From JBCCRH01 sp039208045 (lineage in GTDB: Bacteria > Bacteroidota > Bacteroidia > Chitinophagales > Saprospiraceae): 7,230 nt of DNA. This document shows, piece by piece, positions 5,309 to 7,230 of the stretch. The position numbers and the translations under genes are program-made. Position 1 is the stretch's first letter. Every line of letters starts with the position of its first letter. The notes beneath the pieces were generated by a model, which did not search any database, was not told the origin of the DNA, and saw only the letters and a program-made list of their open reading frames with translations. The stretch is taken from positions 1 through 7,230 of the forward strand of contig JBCCRH010000334.1 in the NCBI GenBank assembly GCA_039208045.1, written 5' to 3'.

Positions 5309-6703
5309 ATGCGTTTTAAGAATACATATTTCATATTTGTATTGATCATTATCTTGGCTACTATTGCTACACAGGTAGTTGTACAGTATTCTATAAACCA
5401 ACAAAAAGAAGACGCAGCCATCATCAATGTGTCAGGCCGACAGCGGATGTTGAGCCAGAATATTAGCAAAACTGCACTGAAGATAAAAGGAAAGGAATAT
5501 GATTTAGAGCAATGCCAGCAGCAGCTAGATGACCTGTACAATGAATGGTCTAAGGCGCATACTTATTTATCTTCTGAATATCCTAGCAAATCTCGCACGT
5601 TTAATACCCCAGCAATAGATACTCTCTATGCTAAGCTCGAAAGCCCCTTTCAGAAAATGAGTCTTAGCACACAACGTATCATGCAATTGGATTCCATAGC
5701 GCTCATGAAACCCAATATTGATACGCTACTAGCATACGAAGATGACTATTTGTCGACGATGGATCAAATCGTGCAAGAATATGAAAATGAAGCCGAACGG
5801 AAAGTTACTCAACTTCGAAAGATAGAATACATGATTGGTGCCTTTACCATCATCGTGGTATTGCTAGAATTACTTTTCTTAATTCGGCCACTCATCAATT
5901 ATCTGAGCAAAGAAAACCAGAGGCTGGAAGAAAACGTACAAGGAAGAACACAAGAACTGAATGAATCGAATAAGCTGTTGCAAGAAAGTAATAAGGCCCT
6001 CCAAAGAGCAAACACTGCCGTTAATGAAATCAATACGGAGCTTAAGCAGTTCGCCTACGTTGCTTCACATGATTTGAAACAGCCGGTACGTAATATTATC
6101 GGCTTCTCAGAAATGATTCAACGAAAGGTCAATAAGAATGGTAATGGCAATACAGAAATCAATTCATATATAAAATATATCATTAAAGGAGCAAATCGGA
6201 TGGATTCGCTGGTAAATGCCATTACAGACTATACGCGCGTAAATCCCAAAAAAGAAGTAAAAGTACCAGTATATACCGTAGAAATTGTAGAAGAGGTAAA
6301 GGAAATTCTAGTGGAGCAAATTGTGAAAACAAACGCTCAAATCCACTACAGCAACCTTCCTGAAGTAAAAGCGGTGAAAGCAACTCTAATGGTCGTTTTC
6401 AAGAATCTTATTGAAAATGCCATTAAATACAATCAAAGTACTCCTCCAATAGTAGAAATCACCCATGAAGATCTACCCTATTTACACAAGTTTTATATAA
6501 AAGATAATGGCATTGGAGTAGAACAAAAATACCAAGACCTCATCTTCGAGCTCTTCCGCCGCATCGATCCTGAGATACCAGGAGGCACAGGCCTTGGCCT
6601 TTCCATCTCTAAAAAAATCGTGAACGGTATGGGCGGGAGCATCGGGCTTGCATCTACCGATCAACAACAAGGCTCTACCTTCTACTTTACCATACCAAAG
6701 TAA
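5309..6703 (+). CDS. Membrane-bound sensor histidine kinase with PilJ/NarX-like periplasmic domain
   Basis: This 464-residue kinase should sit in the inner membrane, sense something in the periplasm and phosphorylate a response regulator. TM1 is about 7-29 and TM2 about 174-196. The intervening region (30-173) starts with INVSGRQRMLSQNISK (39-54), which resembles the P-box of NarX/NarQ and the type IV pili methyl-accepting N-terminal domain (INxAGxxRMxSxR). A helical linker with coiled-coil character follows (200-245). The HisKA box is FAYVASHDLKQPVRN with the phospho-acceptor H254. The ATPase domain has the N-box NLIENAIKYN (N370), G1 DNGIG (399-403), F-box IFELFRRI (412-419) and G2 GGTGLGLSI (425-433). 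All are intact, so it should be active. It has no receiver domain and no response regulator on either side, so its partner is unknown. NarX-like nitrate/nitrite sensing is possible but unproven. The base composition is more AT-rich than rocD. Confidence 0.92.
   Translation: MRFKNTYFIFVLIIILATIATQVVVQYSINQQKEDAAIINVSGRQRMLSQNISKTALKIKGKEYDLEQCQQQLDDLYNEWSKAHTYLSSEYPSKSRTFNTPAIDTLYAKLESPFQKMSLSTQRIMQLDSIALMKPNIDTLLAYEDDYLSTMDQIVQEYENEAERKVTQLRKIEYMIGAFTIIVVLLELLFLIRPLINYLSKENQRLEENVQGRTQELNESNKLLQESNKALQRANTAVNEINTELKQFAYVASHDLKQPVRNIIGFSEMIQRKVNKNGNGNTEINSYIKYIIKGANRMDSLVNAITDYTRVNPKKEVKVPVYTVEIVEEVKEILVEQIVKTNAQIHYSNLPEVKAVKATLMVVFKNLIENAIKYNQSTPPIVEITHEDLPYLHKFYIKDNGIGVEQKYQDLIFELFRRIDPEIPGGTGLGLSISKKIVNGMGGSIGLASTDQQQGSTFYFTIPK
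6683..6702. terminator. Weak palindrome at the junction of two convergent genes
   Basis: TACTTT (6683-6688) and AAAGTA (6697-6702) pair around an 8-base loop across the last codons of the kinase gene, just before the opposing gene's stop at 6707-6709. With only 3 bases between the genes, any terminator must overlap coding sequence. This is the only symmetric candidate I see, and at 6 bp it is weak. Confidence 0.2.
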
Positions 6704-6706
6704 GTA

Positions 6707-7230
6707 CTACCTCAACTCCACCTCCATCCAAACAGGCTGATGGTCAGAGTAATTAAATTCCTGATTGATTCCTTTGATATTCTTGACAAATACATTGGGC
6801 GAAATCAGGTAAAAATCAATCAGGGTGATAAACGTCTCCCCTTTTATGTAGGGCGTAGCATTTTTGCGATTAGTGGCTGTAGTAGGATCGTAGACCCATT
6901 GCCAGTCTACTGGTAGGAAATCCATTGGGATATTGATTTGGCCAAATCCCTGCGCACCCCCTGGCATAAAAGAATCAAATGGAAAATTAGGTGGACACAT
7001 ATTCCAATCTCCCCCAACGATGACGTAGTTCCCTTTTTCGTATTCTTCCAACACTAGATTCTTCAGATACTCCATCTGCTGTGCCTTGAGCACGCCACCA
7101 TCATAGGCCGAATTATGAACGTTCAAAAGCGTTAGCTTCCGGTCATCTTTTACTGCATACTGCTGATACAGGATACAGCGATCCAGTTGAAAAATACGAG
7201 TAGGCCAGGCGTATTCACCAGGCAATTGCA
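6707..7230 (-). CDS. Endonuclease/exonuclease/phosphatase (EEP) fold protein, C-terminal part, 5' end outside the window
   Basis: This is a metal-dependent phosphoesterase-type protein read on the reverse strand. The frame is open to the window edge, so the N-terminal part, with the first metal-binding Asn/Glu motifs, is missing and no start can be set. Numbering from the codon at 7225-7223, the EEP motifs are LLNVHNSAYD (33-42, with N35 and H37), IVGGDWNMCP (69-78, catalytic D73 and N75), LIDFYLIS (135-142, D137) and the terminal YSDHQPVW (159-166, D161 and H162). Their order and spacing fit the DNase I-like superfamily. Substrates in this fold include DNA (ExoIII, DNase I), phosphoinositides and sphingomyelin, and the visible part does not decide among them. 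It ends tail-to-tail with the kinase gene, 3 bases apart. Confidence 0.88.
   Translation of the reverse strand, partial: QLPGEYAWPTRIFQLDRCILYQQYAVKDDRKLTLLNVHNSAYDGGVLKAQQMEYLKNLVLEEYEKGNYVIVGGDWNMCPPNFPFDSFMPGGAQGFGQINIPMDFLPVDWQWVYDPTTATNRKNATPYIKGETFITLIDFYLISPNVFVKNIKGINQEFNYSDHQPVWMEVELR

Noticed and set aside
5233..5541. Reverse-strand open frame of 102 codons over the kinase start
   Set aside because: It overlaps the kinase TM1 and P-box region, has no recognisable domain and no supporting start context.
1..7230. Mobile element, defence system, phage or CRISPR content
   Set aside because: No transposase, integrase, direct repeats with spacers, or recognisable defence genes are present; the genes are ordinary metabolic, transport and signalling functions.

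Overview
The window looks like a chromosomal stretch from a member of the Bacteroidota, most plausibly a saprospirian (Lewinella-like) marine or aquatic bacterium. This placement is inferred from the style of the proteins (an SGLT-type sodium symporter, a LolD ATPase without adjacent LolC/E, a mitochondrial-like ornithine aminotransferase), from the lack of clear Shine-Dalgarno sequences, and from TAnnTTTG-like promoter hexamers. No marker gene fixes the species. Coding density is high, and there are no RNA genes, CRISPR arrays, transposases or phage genes.

Layout, left to right. Positions 1-958 hold the C-terminal part of a sodium:solute symporter that begins before the window. A 107-base gap then carries a long near-perfect hairpin (965-1021), followed by a lolD-type ABC ATPase (1066-1731, TTG start preferred). 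Two bases later comes a DUF389 multi-pass membrane protein (1734-3176), so these two are probably one transcript. A 10-bp perfect inverted repeat (3180-3206) separates them from a nicotinamidase gene, pncA (3239-3853), which is followed after 32 bases by ornithine aminotransferase, rocD (3886-5127). The next gap (5128-5308) carries a second hairpin of the same repeat family as the first (5133-5184) plus a small palindrome. It leads into a membrane-bound sensor histidine kinase with a PilJ/NarX-like periplasmic domain (5309-6703). Only 3 bases beyond its stop codon, on the opposite strand, is the end of an endonuclease/exonuclease/phosphatase-fold protein (6707 to beyond 7230) whose N-terminus lies outside the window.

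The genes do not form one obvious pathway. They are housekeeping or accessory functions side by side: solute uptake, lipoprotein export energetics, NAD salvage, ornithine/arginine/proline metabolism, and membrane signalling. The most distinctive signal is in the gaps: two REP-like imperfect palindromes sharing a core GYGGATnnCAAAYCYGC, one of which swallows the upstream ATG that an automated caller could choose for lolD. I see no convincing evidence of a new multi-gene system. The orphan NarX/PilJ-type kinase and the lolD-DUF389 coupling are the most worthwhile functional leads.
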